DNA from: Flavobacterium hydatis
GTDB lineage: Bacteria; Bacteroidota; Bacteroidia; Flavobacteriales; Flavobacteriaceae
Assembly (NCBI RefSeq): GCF_000737695.1
Contig: NZ_JPRM01000024.1
Span: forward strand, 124,001-188,000
DNA length: 64,000 nucleotides
Direction of reading: 5' to 3'
Below are positions 8,675-16,999 of this stretch, piece after piece. The notes below the pieces were generated by a model. The model made no database searches, had not been told where the DNA came from, and saw nothing but the letters and a program-made list of their open reading frames with translations. The first letter of the stretch is position 1, and each line of letters opens with the position of its first letter. Both the position numbers and the translations under genes were made by a program.

Positions 8675-9547
8675 TTATCCTAATACTTCTTTTACTTTTT
8701 TACCAATTTCAGCTGGAGAATCAACTACGTGAATTCCGTTGTCTCTCATGATTTGTTTTTTAGCTTCAGCTGTATCGTCAGTACCACCAACGATTGCACC
8801 TGCGTGACCCATTGTACGTCCTGCTGGAGCAGTAACTCCTGCGATGAAACCTACAACTGGTTTACGGTTACCATCAGCTTTAATCCATTTAGCAGCATCA
8901 GCTTCTAATTGTCCACCAATTTCACCAATCATTACGATACATTCTGTTTCTGGATCGTTCATTAATAATTCAACAGCTTCTTTAGTTGTAGTTCCGATAA
9001 TTGGATCTCCACCAATACCAATTGCTGTAGTAATTCCTAATCCTTGTTTTACAACTTGATCAGCAGCTTCATAAGTTAAAGTTCCTGATTTAGAAACGAT
9101 ACCTACAGTTCCTTTTTTGAAAACGAAACCTGGCATAATTCCAACTTTAGCTTCTCCTGGAGTAATGATACCAGGACAGTTAGGTCCGATTAATCTAGCG
9201 TTTCTTTCTTTTACATAGCTATTAGCTTTAATCATATCTGCTACAGGAATTCCTTCTGTAATAGCGATGATAACTTTAATTCCAGCGTCAGCTGCTTCCA
9301 TGATAGCATCAGCAGCAAAAGCAGGTGGTACAAAAATGATAGTTGTATCTGCTCCAGCTTGTTCTACAGCGTCTTGTACTGTATTAAATACTGGACGATC
9401 TAAATGTGTAGTTCCTCCTTTTCCTGGAGTAACACCACCAACAACATTAGTACCGTACTCAATCATTTGAGAAGCATGGAAAGTTCCTTCGCTTCCTGTA
9501 AATCCTTGAACAATTATTTTGGAATCTTTATTAACTAAAACACTCAT
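8675..9547 (-). CDS. sucD: Succinate-CoA ligase, alpha subunit
   Basis: SucD is the 290-residue alpha subunit of succinyl-CoA synthetase (TCA cycle), which pairs with SucC to make ATP or GTP and succinate from succinyl-CoA. The CoA-binding Rossmann start GFTGSEGTFH is at about residues 15-24. The phosphohistidine loop GHAGAIVGG is at about 247-255, and GPNCPGIITPGE is at about 121-132. The length is the family norm. sucC is not adjacent, so the two subunits are encoded apart, as is common in Bacteroidota. A minus-strand TACTTTTG box at 9583-9590 is a candidate -7 element. The assignment is secure. Confidence 0.96.
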   Translation of the reverse strand: MSVLVNKDSKIIVQGFTGSEGTFHASQMIEYGTNVVGGVTPGKGGTTHLDRPVFNTVQDAVEQAGADTTIIFVPPAFAADAIMEAADAGIKVIIAITEGIPVADMIKANSYVKERNARLIGPNCPGIITPGEAKVGIMPGFVFKKGTVGIVSKSGTLTYEAADQVVKQGLGITTAIGIGGDPIIGTTTKEAVELLMNDPETECIVMIGEIGGQLEADAAKWIKADGNRKPVVGFIAGVTAPAGRTMGHAGAIVGGTDDTAEAKKQIMRDNGIHVVDSPAEIGKKVKEVLG

Positions 9548-9633
9548 GATATATATTTTATGTAGTTTTTAAAATTGTGATGCAAAAGTAAGGTTTTGTA
9601 AATTATTTTAAACCTTTTTATTATCAAAATATC

Positions 9634-9996
9634 TTATAATAATTGACTCATTTGATAACCTCTGTATAATTTATTGTCTTTTATTTGCCAAATAGCCATA
9701 AAATGGGCTAATAGCATCTCTTCTCTAGGATTTTCTATTGTTTTTACATAATGAGAATATCTTACAGAAACTAAATCGTCTTCTTCTATAATATGACTAA
9801 TTCTTACTTTAGAACGCACGTAAGCTCTGCCTAATTCGTTAGATAAATCTATTACGCCGTCATAGTTCAATTGGATAGGTCCTTTTGTACTATGCCAATC
9901 AACTATTACTTCTGGATGCAGGTATAACTTGAAGGTTTCACTATCAATTAAAGCATCCGATTTATAAAATTTCTGAACAAATTCTTTAGCAGTCAT
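9634..9996 (-). CDS. NTF2-like (SnoaL-type) protein
   Basis: This 120-residue protein has the pattern of a small NTF2-like cone fold: an N-terminal helix (FVQKFYKSDALI), LHPEVIVDWHSTKGPIQLNYDGV, then beta strands VRISHIIEEDDLVSVRYSHYVKT and MLLAHFMAIWQIKDNKLYRGYQMSQ. The family covers binding proteins and enzymes (ketosteroid isomerase, SnoaL cyclases), so no reaction can be assigned. It starts 2 bp after the stop of the lpxD-like gene and is surely co-transcribed with it, which links it to the envelope cluster by context only. Confidence 0.72.
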   Translation of the reverse strand: MTAKEFVQKFYKSDALIDSETFKLYLHPEVIVDWHSTKGPIQLNYDGVIDLSNELGRAYVRSKVRISHIIEEDDLVSVRYSHYVKTIENPREEMLLAHFMAIWQIKDNKLYRGYQMSQLL

Positions 9997-9998
9997 AG

Positions 9999-10928
9999 TT
10001 ATTTTAATTTATTAAGAATTTCTGGAATTTTCTTGATATTAGCTAATTGTTTTAACTTTTCTCTAGATTCTTCGATTGGCGTGCCAAAATAAGATTTTCC
10101 TCCTTCTACAGATTTAGTAACTCCTGTTTGTCCCATTATTACAGCCTTCTCTCCTATCGTAATACCGCTTGTTGTACCAACTTGTCCCCAAATTGTTACT
10201 TCGTCTTCGATAATTACGCAACCAGCAATACCAGTTTGCGAAGCAATTAAGCATTTCTTACCAATAACGGTATCATGCCCAACATGAACCTGATTATCTA
10301 ATTTAGTTCCTTCTCCGATAGTTGTATCACCTGTAACTCCTTTGTCAATAGTACATAACGCACCAATGCCAACATTGTCTTTTATTACTACTCTTCCGCC
10401 AGAAATTAACTGATCGAAACCATCTGGGCGTTTTTTATAATAAAAAGCATCTGCTCCTAATATTGTTCCTGCATGAATCATAACATTGTCACCAATTACT
10501 GTATGATCGTAAATAGTAACATTTGGATGTATCAAACAATTTTTTCCAATTGTAACATTATTTCCAATAAAACAATTAGGCTGAATAACAGTTCCTTCAC
10601 CAATAGTTGCCGAAAGTGCTATTGAAACATTTGTAGCCTGAAAAGGTCTAAAATGTTTGGTCAGGGTATTAAAATCTCTGAAAGGATCATCAGAAATAAG
10701 TAGCGCTTTACCTTCTGGACAATCAACAACTTTATTGATTAAAACAATTGTTGCTGCCGAATTTAAGGCTTTGTCATAATATTTTGGATGGTCAACAAAA
10801 ACAATATCTCCAGGCTCAACAACATGAATCTCATTCATACCAAGGACTTGGAAGTTTTTATCACCGATAAATTCGCAATTAAGCAAATTTGCAATTTCTT
10901 CTAAAGAGTGAACTTTTTGAAATTTCAT
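9999..10928 (-). CDS. Second LpxD-like N-acyltransferase paralogue
   Basis: This 309-residue left-handed beta-helix protein has the LpxD plan: an N-terminal uridine-binding-like domain (about 1-100, with GDIVFVDHPKYYDKAL), then hexapeptide repeats (about 105-285), then a short C-terminal tail. The putative catalytic His sits in HVGHDTVIGKKCLIASQTGIAG. It is about 40 residues shorter than the lpxD at 13927-14970 of the same cluster and clearly diverged from it. It may acylate a different UDP-sugar or use a different acyl-ACP. It forms a unit with the NTF2-like gene (2-bp gap) and follows efp. UDP-GlcN acyltransferase activity is inferred from family, not shown. Confidence 0.8.
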   Translation of the reverse strand: MKFQKVHSLEEIANLLNCEFIGDKNFQVLGMNEIHVVEPGDIVFVDHPKYYDKALNSAATIVLINKVVDCPEGKALLISDDPFRDFNTLTKHFRPFQATNVSIALSATIGEGTVIQPNCFIGNNVTIGKNCLIHPNVTIYDHTVIGDNVMIHAGTILGADAFYYKKRPDGFDQLISGGRVVIKDNVGIGALCTIDKGVTGDTTIGEGTKLDNQVHVGHDTVIGKKCLIASQTGIAGCVIIEDEVTIWGQVGTTSGITIGEKAVIMGQTGVTKSVEGGKSYFGTPIEESREKLKQLANIKKIPEILNKLK

Positions 10929-10939
10929 ATTTTATAATT

Positions 10940-11019
10940 AGTTTTTAGTCTCAGCTTTCAGTCCCAGTTTTCAATCGAGATCAACAAACTGCTAACTGGG
11001 ACTGAAAACTGAAAACTAA
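10940..11019. repeat. Imperfect inverted repeat between efp and lpxD-like gene
   Basis: The left part (10940-10970, containing CAGTCCCAGTT) and the right part (10994-11019, containing AACTGGGACTG) are complementary. The block is rich in TTTCAGT words like the one behind fabG at 4659. It occupies nearly all of the gap downstream of the efp stop. Confidence 0.6.
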
Positions 11020-11025
11020 TAAAAA

Positions 11026-11592
11026 CTACTCTTTTACACGCTCCATGTAAGAACCTGAAGCAGTATCAATTTTAATTTTATCTCCTTCATTAATAAACAA
11101 AGGAACGTTTACTGTAGCTCCGGTTTCAACAGTTGCAGATTTTGTTGCATTTGTTGCTGTATTTCCTTTTACTCCTGGTTCAGCATAAGTAACTTCTAAG
11201 ATTACAGAAGATGGCATATCTACAGATAATGGCAAATCAGTTTCAGTATTTACCTGAACCATTACGCTTGTTCCTTCTTTTAATAATCCTGGAGCATCCA
11301 AGATATTTTTATTCAAAGAAATTTGCTCAAAAGATTCAGTATTCATAAAATGAAATTCATCTCCTTCAGCATATAAAAACTGGTAATTATGTGTCTCTAC
11401 ACGTACATCGTCGATTTTGTGTCCTGCAGAAAATGTATTATCTAATACTCTTCCTGTAGTTAAACTTCTTAATTTTGTTCTTACGAAAGCTGGACCTTTT
11501 CCAGGTTTTACGTGAAGAAATTCTACGATTTTATAAATATCATGATTAAATTTGATACATAATCCGTTTCTAATATCTGATGTTGATGCCAT
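11026..11592 (-). CDS. efp: Elongation factor P
   Basis: EF-P is a 188-residue tRNA-shaped factor that binds stalled ribosomes and helps form bonds at polyproline stretches. The N-terminal KOW-like domain carries the loop PGKGPAFVR (about residues 31-39), whose Lys corresponds to the modified Lys34 of E. coli. Two OB-fold domains follow, and the C terminus (INEGDKIKIDTASGSYMERVK) is canonical. It lies inside the lipid A cluster between lpxA and the lpxD-like gene. No epmA or epmB modification gene is visible nearby. The assignment is secure. Confidence 0.96.
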   Translation of the reverse strand: MASTSDIRNGLCIKFNHDIYKIVEFLHVKPGKGPAFVRTKLRSLTTGRVLDNTFSAGHKIDDVRVETHNYQFLYAEGDEFHFMNTESFEQISLNKNILDAPGLLKEGTSVMVQVNTETDLPLSVDMPSSVILEVTYAEPGVKGNTATNATKSATVETGATVNVPLFINEGDKIKIDTASGSYMERVKE

Positions 11593-11616
11593 TGTTATTT
11601 TGTTTTTGTTGTATAT

Positions 11617-11668
11617 TTTGTTTAATCGTTTAACCGTTTATTTGTTTCCGAATAAACGATTAAACAAA
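11617..11668. repeat. Perfect 16-bp inverted repeat between lpxA and efp
   Basis: The arms TTTGTTTAATCGTTTA (11617-11632) and TAAACGATTAAACAAA (11653-11668) pair perfectly around a 20-bp loop. It lies just past the lpxA stop. There is no clear T run, so it is a weak terminator candidate or an intergenic repeat. Confidence 0.6.
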
Positions 11669-11686
11669 TCAACGATAAAACTTTTT

Positions 11687-12472
11687 TTAATAGTTTCCTG
11701 AGTATCCTTTCATAATACCACGGGATGAGTTTCTGATAAAATCTAAGATTTCATCTCTTTCTGGAGTTGCTTCCATTTCACCTTCGATTATGCTAAGTGC
11801 TTGGGTTGTATTATAATTTTTTTGGTATAAAATTCTATAAATTTCCTGAATTTCTCTGATTTTATCAGTGCTAAAACCTCTTCTTCTTAAACCTACTGAA
11901 TTGATTCCTACGTATGATAAAGGCTCTTTTGCAGCTTTTGTATAAGGAGGAACATCTTTTCTTACCAAAGAACCTCCAGATATCATTGCGTGATCTCCAA
12001 TATGAATGAACTGATGTATTGCAGCCAAACCACCGATTACGGCATGGTTTCCTACAACTACGTGTCCTGCTAGAGCAACACCATTTACAATGATTGCATT
12101 GTTACCAATCTCGCAATCGTGAGCAATGTGTGCATAAGCCATAATTAAGCAATTGTTACCAAGGATTGTTTGTCCTGATGCAACTGTACCACGATTAATC
12201 GTAACACACTCTCTAATTGTACAATTATCCCCTATTATAGCTAAAGAATCTTCTCCTCCAAACTTTAAATCTTGCGGTACTGCAGAAATTACGGCTCCTG
12301 GAAAAATATTGCAATTTTTCCCAATTCGCGCACCTTCCATTATGGTTACATTTGAACCAATCCAAGTACCATCACCAATAACTACATTATTGTGAATTGT
12401 TGTAAAAGGCTCAATTACAACATTTTTAGCGATTTTGGCGCCAGGATGAACATAAGCTAAAGGTTGATTCAT
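11687..12472 (-). CDS. lpxA: UDP-N-acetylglucosamine O-acyltransferase LpxA
   Basis: LpxA is a 261-residue cytosolic trimer that performs the first step of lipid A synthesis, moving a 3-hydroxyacyl chain from ACP to the 3-OH of UDP-GlcNAc. Left-handed beta-helix hexapeptides run from about residue 8 to 190. The catalytic His lies in YAHIAHDCEIGNN (about 120-132). The helical C-terminal part contains the family's GLRRRGFS segment (about 195-202). The length is normal. It follows lpxC/fabZ by about 70 bp on the same strand. The assignment is secure. Confidence 0.96.
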   Translation of the reverse strand: MNQPLAYVHPGAKIAKNVVIEPFTTIHNNVVIGDGTWIGSNVTIMEGARIGKNCNIFPGAVISAVPQDLKFGGEDSLAIIGDNCTIRECVTINRGTVASGQTILGNNCLIMAYAHIAHDCEIGNNAIIVNGVALAGHVVVGNHAVIGGLAAIHQFIHIGDHAMISGGSLVRKDVPPYTKAAKEPLSYVGINSVGLRRRGFSTDKIREIQEIYRILYQKNYNTTQALSIIEGEMEATPERDEILDFIRNSSRGIMKGYSGNY

Positions 12473-12545
12473 CTGTATTTTTTATATTTTAAATTAAAAT
12501 TGTCTTTTTTTGAAACAATAAATCTAAATAACTAAGCTATTTTTT

Positions 12546-13934
12546 TTATTGTTTTCTTGCAATTTGTGCCATCAACTCTGCTTCGGTAACCAATTTACCA
12601 TTTGCATAAGCATTTGCTTGCATGTGACAAATTCCTCTTCTGATAGGAGAAATTAACTCACATTTAAATATTAACGTATCTCCAGGTAATACCTTGTGTT
12701 TGAACTTAACATTATCTATTTTCATAAAATAAGTCAAGTAATTTTCTGGATCAGGAACAGTACTTAATACTAAGATCCCTCCTGTTTGTGCCATAGCTTC
12801 TACAATTAAAACACCTGGCATAACTGGAGCTTCTGGAAAATGCCCTACGAAGAAATTTTCGTTCATAGTTACATTTTTCATTCCCACAACATGACTGTCA
12901 GACATCTCAATGATTCTGTCAATTAACAAAAATGGAGGTCTGTGAGGCAAAACTGCCATGATTTTATTAATATCCATCAATGGCTCCTGGTTTAAATCAT
13001 AAACCGGAACATGATTTCTTTGCTCTATTTTTATAATCTTAGCTAATTTTTTAGCAAACTGAGTATTTACAAAATGCCCTGGTTTATTAGCTATAATTTT
13101 ACCTTGAATTCTGATTCCTGTTAAAGCTAAATCTCCAATTACATCAAGTAATTTGTGTCTTGCAGCTTCATTAGGATAATGCAAAGTTAGATTATCTAAA
13201 ATACCATTTGGTTTAACAGATATTTTATCTTTTCCAAAGGCTTTCTTTAAATTCTCCATTGTAGAGTCAGATATTTCTTTATCTACATATACAATTGCAT
13301 TGTTTAAATCACCACCTTTAATTAATCCGTGCTCTAAAAGAGATTCTAATTCGTGTAAGAAACTAAATGTTCTTGAGTTAGAAATTTCTGCTTTAAAATC
13401 TGCGATACTTTTCATAGTAGCATTTTGAGTACCTAAAACTTTAGTACCAAAATCTACCATTGCAGTAACTTGATAATCATCACTTGGCATTACAAGAATT
13501 TCACTTCCTGTTGCTTCGTCTGTAAAAGAGATAACTTCTTTTACAACATATATATTACGTTGTGCTTCTTGCTCTTCTATTTCGGCATTTTCTATTGCTT
13601 CAACGAAGTATTTTGATGAACCGTCCATGATAGGAAGTTCCGATGCATTTAATTCGATTATAACGTTGTCAAGATCGCAACCAACCAATGCAGCCAAAAC
13701 GTGCTCTGGTGTTTGAATTTTAACTCCTAATTTTTCTAAGTTAGTACCTCTTTGGGTATTTACTACATAATTAGCGTCAGCTTCAATGATAGGATGTCCT
13801 TGCAAATCAACTCTCACAAAAGTAAATCCATTATTTATTGGAGCAGGTTTAAAAGTCATTGTTACTTCTTTCCCAGTGTGTAGTCCAACTCCTGTTAGTG
13901 AAATTTCCTTCTTGATGGTCTTCTGTTTAACCAT
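12546..13934 (-). CDS. lpxC/fabZ: Fused LpxC deacetylase / FabZ dehydratase
   Basis: This protein of about 462 residues joins two enzymes. Residues ~1-300 are LpxC, the zinc UDP-3-O-acyl-GlcNAc deacetylase that commits lipid A synthesis; its metal ligands are in TPEHVLAAL and ARHKLLDVIGDL. Residues ~315-462 are FabZ, the 3-hydroxyacyl-ACP dehydratase, with HRPPFLLIDRI, the catalytic His in VGHFPEAPVMPG and Glu in IVEAMAQTGG. This fusion is characteristic of Bacteroidota. I chose the ATG at 13934 because it yields MVKQKTIKKEISLTG, as expected for the family; an upstream in-frame ATG at 13943 is possible. Either way the gene overlaps the lpxD 3' end, implying translational coupling. Confidence 0.96.
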   Translation of the reverse strand: MVKQKTIKKEISLTGVGLHTGKEVTMTFKPAPINNGFTFVRVDLQGHPIIEADANYVVNTQRGTNLEKLGVKIQTPEHVLAALVGCDLDNVIIELNASELPIMDGSSKYFVEAIENAEIEEQEAQRNIYVVKEVISFTDEATGSEILVMPSDDYQVTAMVDFGTKVLGTQNATMKSIADFKAEISNSRTFSFLHELESLLEHGLIKGGDLNNAIVYVDKEISDSTMENLKKAFGKDKISVKPNGILDNLTLHYPNEAARHKLLDVIGDLALTGIRIQGKIIANKPGHFVNTQFAKKLAKIIKIEQRNHVPVYDLNQEPLMDINKIMAVLPHRPPFLLIDRIIEMSDSHVVGMKNVTMNENFFVGHFPEAPVMPGVLIVEAMAQTGGILVLSTVPDPENYLTYFMKIDNVKFKHKVLPGDTLIFKCELISPIRRGICHMQANAYANGKLVTEAELMAQIARKQ

Positions 13935-14970
13935 TATTTCCATTTTTTTGGTTTAATATTTGTTTTTTTAATTCTTCTAATTCAGCAACGATTTTTGGCA
14001 AATTCTTAAAATGAACATACGATTTATTAAAATCTGTATACCCAAGTGAAGGTGTTCCTTGCAAAATTTCGTCGTCTTTAATATTTCTGGCAACTCCAGA
14101 TTGTGCTTGTAATCTAACATTGTTTCCAATGGTTAAATGACCTGCAATACCAACTTGTCCGCCAATCATCGCATTTTTACCAATTTTTGTAGAACCTGCA
14201 ACGCCCGATTGTGCTGCAATTACAGTGTTTTCACCAATCTCTACATTATGGGCAATCTGTATCTGATTGTCTAACTTCACTCCTTTTCGGATAATTGTAG
14301 ATCCTAAAGTTGCTCTATCTATAGTTGTATTAGCACCTATATCAACATTATCTTCAATAATTACATTTCCAATTTGAGGTACTTTACTATATATACCTTC
14401 TTCATTTGGTACAAAACCAAAACCGTCGGCACCAATAATTGTTCCCGAATGTATCGTGCAATTGTTTCCAATGATTGTTTCGGAATAAATTTTAGCGCCT
14501 GCAAAAATATGTACATTATTACCAATAACAACATTATCTCCAATAAAAGAGTTTGGATAAATTTTGACATTGTTTCCTAAAACTACATTTTGCCCCACAT
14601 AACTAAAGCTACCCAAATATAGGTTTTCTCCGTATTTGGCACTTTCAGATAAGAAAGATTGAGGTTCAATCCCGTTTTTATTCAATTTTACTTGATTATA
14701 AAACTCTAATAGTTTAGAAAAAGACGCATAAGCATCATCAACTTTAATTAATGTTGTGCTAATTTCTGTTTCGGGTACAAAAGTATCATTAACAATTGTT
14801 ACCGATGCTTTTGTCGAATATATATGATTGATATATTTAGGGTTAGCCAAGAAAGTAAGAGATCCTTCTGTACCTTCTTCTATTTTAGATAAGCGTGAAA
14901 CTTCTGCATTGGGATTCCCAACAACCTCACCTCCTAAAATTTCTGCTATTTGTTCTGCTGTAAATTTCAT
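13927..14970 (-). CDS. lpxD: UDP-3-O-acylglucosamine N-acyltransferase LpxD
   Basis: This 347-residue enzyme adds the N-linked 3-hydroxyacyl chain in the third step of lipid A synthesis. The N-terminal uridine-binding domain (about 1-100) has TEGSLTFLANPKY. Hexapeptide beta-helix repeats run from about 105 to 310, with the catalytic His in QIAHNVEIGENTVIAAQSG (about 239-257). The length is typical, and the gene is first in the lpxD-lpxC/fabZ-lpxA-efp run. A minus-strand TATTTTTG box (14976-14983) lies only 6 bp before the start, so the transcript may be nearly leaderless. It is followed 40 bp upstream by the HD-protein gene. The assignment is secure. Confidence 0.96.
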   Translation of the reverse strand: MKFTAEQIAEILGGEVVGNPNAEVSRLSKIEEGTEGSLTFLANPKYINHIYSTKASVTIVNDTFVPETEISTTLIKVDDAYASFSKLLEFYNQVKLNKNGIEPQSFLSESAKYGENLYLGSFSYVGQNVVLGNNVKIYPNSFIGDNVVIGNNVHIFAGAKIYSETIIGNNCTIHSGTIIGADGFGFVPNEEGIYSKVPQIGNVIIEDNVDIGANTTIDRATLGSTIIRKGVKLDNQIQIAHNVEIGENTVIAAQSGVAGSTKIGKNAMIGGQVGIAGHLTIGNNVRLQAQSGVARNIKDDEILQGTPSLGYTDFNKSYVHFKNLPKIVAELEELKKQILNQKNGNNG

Positions 14971-15010
14971 TGCGACAAAAATATAAAAAAATAGGTTTTA
15001 AATGTTAATT

Positions 15011-16240
15011 TTAGATCAGTTGTTTTGGAAAGCAGAGGTAATATTTTGTTACCAATTTAGATAACGATTTCAAATTCAGTTGGTCTGAGGCTTCTACAAC
15101 ATCTTCAATTGTCTTATCTTTTTTTAATATTCGTATAGGTTCGGCTTCTTTACTATAAGCTTGGTTTTTAATTTTTCCTCTATAAATAAAATAATTTGCA
15201 TCGATAACTGATATATTATTCTGAGCGGCAAATTTTTCTTTCAGGCTTTGCAATTCTTCTAATGAAATCTTTTCGCTACTTAGTTTAATTTTCAATAAAT
15301 CTCTGTTTACTATCATCTTACTTAAAGTAGAAAGAATAAAATCATCGTGTTTTTGCCAAGATTTCAAAGCACCAATTATATCAAAATCGTCTAGCTGAGA
15401 AAATAAATCTAATATTTCTGGAGTAAATGTTTCTAAAGTAATCTTGTTTTGCATAAAAAACATCAAAGGTTCGCTGCAAGGCAAGTAAACACCTTTTAAA
15501 GTTAATTCTTTGGCTCTTTTTAAGACTTTCGTCAAAATAAGCTCTGCAACCAAGCTCGTTTTATGCAAATAAGCTTGCCAATACATTAGTCTGCGAGAAA
15601 GCAAAAACTTTTCGACAGAGTAAATTCCTTTTTCTTCGATAACCAAAACATCATCTACAACATTCATCATTTGAATTAAACGCTCAGAATTTACATTTCC
15701 TTCGGCTACACCTGTATAAAAGCTATCACGTTTAAGATAATCCATACGATCCATGTCTAATTGACTAGAAATCAATTGTAGCATAAATTTTCTGTGATAA
15801 TCTCCTTTAAATATCTGAATTGCTAAACTCAACTTGCCTTTAAACTCAATATTTAATTGGTTCATAAACAGTAATGAGATCGCTTCATGATTTACATCTT
15901 CAACGATACTTCTTTCCATTGCATGCGAAAATGGTCCATGACCTATATCATGTAGTATAATCGCTATATATAATGCATTTTCTTCTTCGGGAGAAATTAT
16001 AACGTCTTTAAACCGTAATGTTTCGATTGCTTTTTGCATTAAATGCATACACCCCAAAGCATGGTGAAACCGAGTATGGTTTGCTCCTGGGTAGACCAAA
16101 TAAGATAATCCCATTTGAGATATTCGGCGTAAACGCTGAAAATAAGGATGCTCTATAAGATCATATATAAAAGCATTTGGAATGGAAATGAAACCATAAA
16201 TGGGATCATTGAAAATTTTCAGCTTATTAATAAGGTTCAC
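15011..16240 (-). CDS. HD-domain phosphohydrolase (dNTPase/SAMHD1-like)
   Basis: This 409-residue metal-dependent hydrolase has the HD signature spread over HTRFHHALGCMHLM (about residues 53-66), ILHDIGHGPFSHAME (about 93-107) and a later Asp in DMDRMDYLKRDSFYTG. The last of these resembles the SAMHD1/dGTPase-type arrangement. The natural reaction is probably hydrolysis of nucleoside triphosphates, but this is family inference. The start is a GTG at 16240; no upstream ATG gives a longer conserved N terminus. It diverges from the efflux operon regulator at 16477 and precedes lpxD. Confidence 0.82.
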   Translation of the reverse strand: MNLINKLKIFNDPIYGFISIPNAFIYDLIEHPYFQRLRRISQMGLSYLVYPGANHTRFHHALGCMHLMQKAIETLRFKDVIISPEEENALYIAIILHDIGHGPFSHAMERSIVEDVNHEAISLLFMNQLNIEFKGKLSLAIQIFKGDYHRKFMLQLISSQLDMDRMDYLKRDSFYTGVAEGNVNSERLIQMMNVVDDVLVIEEKGIYSVEKFLLSRRLMYWQAYLHKTSLVAELILTKVLKRAKELTLKGVYLPCSEPLMFFMQNKITLETFTPEILDLFSQLDDFDIIGALKSWQKHDDFILSTLSKMIVNRDLLKIKLSSEKISLEELQSLKEKFAAQNNISVIDANYFIYRGKIKNQAYSKEAEPIRILKKDKTIEDVVEASDQLNLKSLSKLVTKYYLCFPKQLI

Positions 16241-16457
16241 TATTTGGTCATTTTTAGGTCAACAAATATAACTAATTTACTACTTATTTTGTTTTACATT
16301 TTAGTCAAAAAAGCAAACAAATAAAGTTTTTATGATGTAATGTTATCATAATTAGCTAAATTAGTACATCGAAAAGACAATATTACGCATTTTTATTGGT
16401 AACAAATAATTAACAGAAATTTAAGTTCGTTTAGTTCGGTAAATTGCGAACCAATTT

Positions 16458-16465
16458 TATCTTTG
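16458..16465 (+). promoter_or_regulatory. -7 box of the efflux-operon promoter
   Basis: TATCTTTG matches the Bacteroidota TAnnTTTG -7 element and lies 11 bp before the chosen ATG (16477), implying a very short leader. No TTG was found at the usual 17-23 bp distance (the sequence there is TTCGG). The in-frame TTG at 16444, an alternative start, would place the -7 box inside the coding region, which argues against it. Confidence 0.5.
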
Positions 16466-16476
16466 CAAAAAAAATC

Positions 16477-16971
16477 ATGGATAATAATACACAAAAAGAA
16501 AGAGAAGAGCTTATAGAGTTATTCGGTATTCATTTTGAATCAGTGTATAATTTGCCTCCACTTTGCTCAAGAATTTTAGGATTACTAATAGTTGAAGCCT
16601 GTAAATCAGGTCTCACATTTGAACAAATCGTTGAAAAAGTGGGAGCTAGTAAAAGTTCAGTGTCAACAAATTTGAATTTCCTTTTGAAAATGGGAAAGAT
16701 AGACTATTATACTTTACATGGTGATCGAAAAAAATATTTTAGACCATCGCCTTTTAGCGAACGATTTTCAAATTATTTAAAGATACTCGAAGTTGAGAAA
16801 AAAATAATAGATAAAATGATTTCCTATAGAGAGAAAACAATGGATAGCTCTGAGGAAAGAATTAATCTAGAACACGCAAAAGCATATAAAAGCCACGTTA
16901 TAAAAGTCGAGGAATTGCTCCAGGAAACAATTTCAAAATTTATAGAAATAGAAAAAGTTAATAATAAATAA
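16477..16971 (+). CDS. GbsR/MarR-type repressor of the efflux operon
   Basis: This DNA-binding protein of about 164 residues has a central winged helix-turn-helix (LTFEQIVEKVGASKSSVSTN, about 48-67) and a wing (IDYYTLHGDRKKYFRPSPF). It is followed by long dimerisation helices. It matches the GbsR branch of the MarR superfamily. The open frame could start at TTG 16444, but that would overlap a -7 promoter box, so the ATG at 16477 is preferred. It is the first gene of an operon with the RND adaptor (28 bp later), pump and outer-membrane channel, and by analogy probably represses it. Ligand unknown. Confidence 0.85.
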   Translation: MDNNTQKEREELIELFGIHFESVYNLPPLCSRILGLLIVEACKSGLTFEQIVEKVGASKSSVSTNLNFLLKMGKIDYYTLHGDRKKYFRPSPFSERFSNYLKILEVEKKIIDKMISYREKTMDSSEERINLEHAKAYKSHVIKVEELLQETISKFIEIEKVNNK

Positions 16972-16999
16972 GTAAATCATAAATCAAATTTAAATACCA

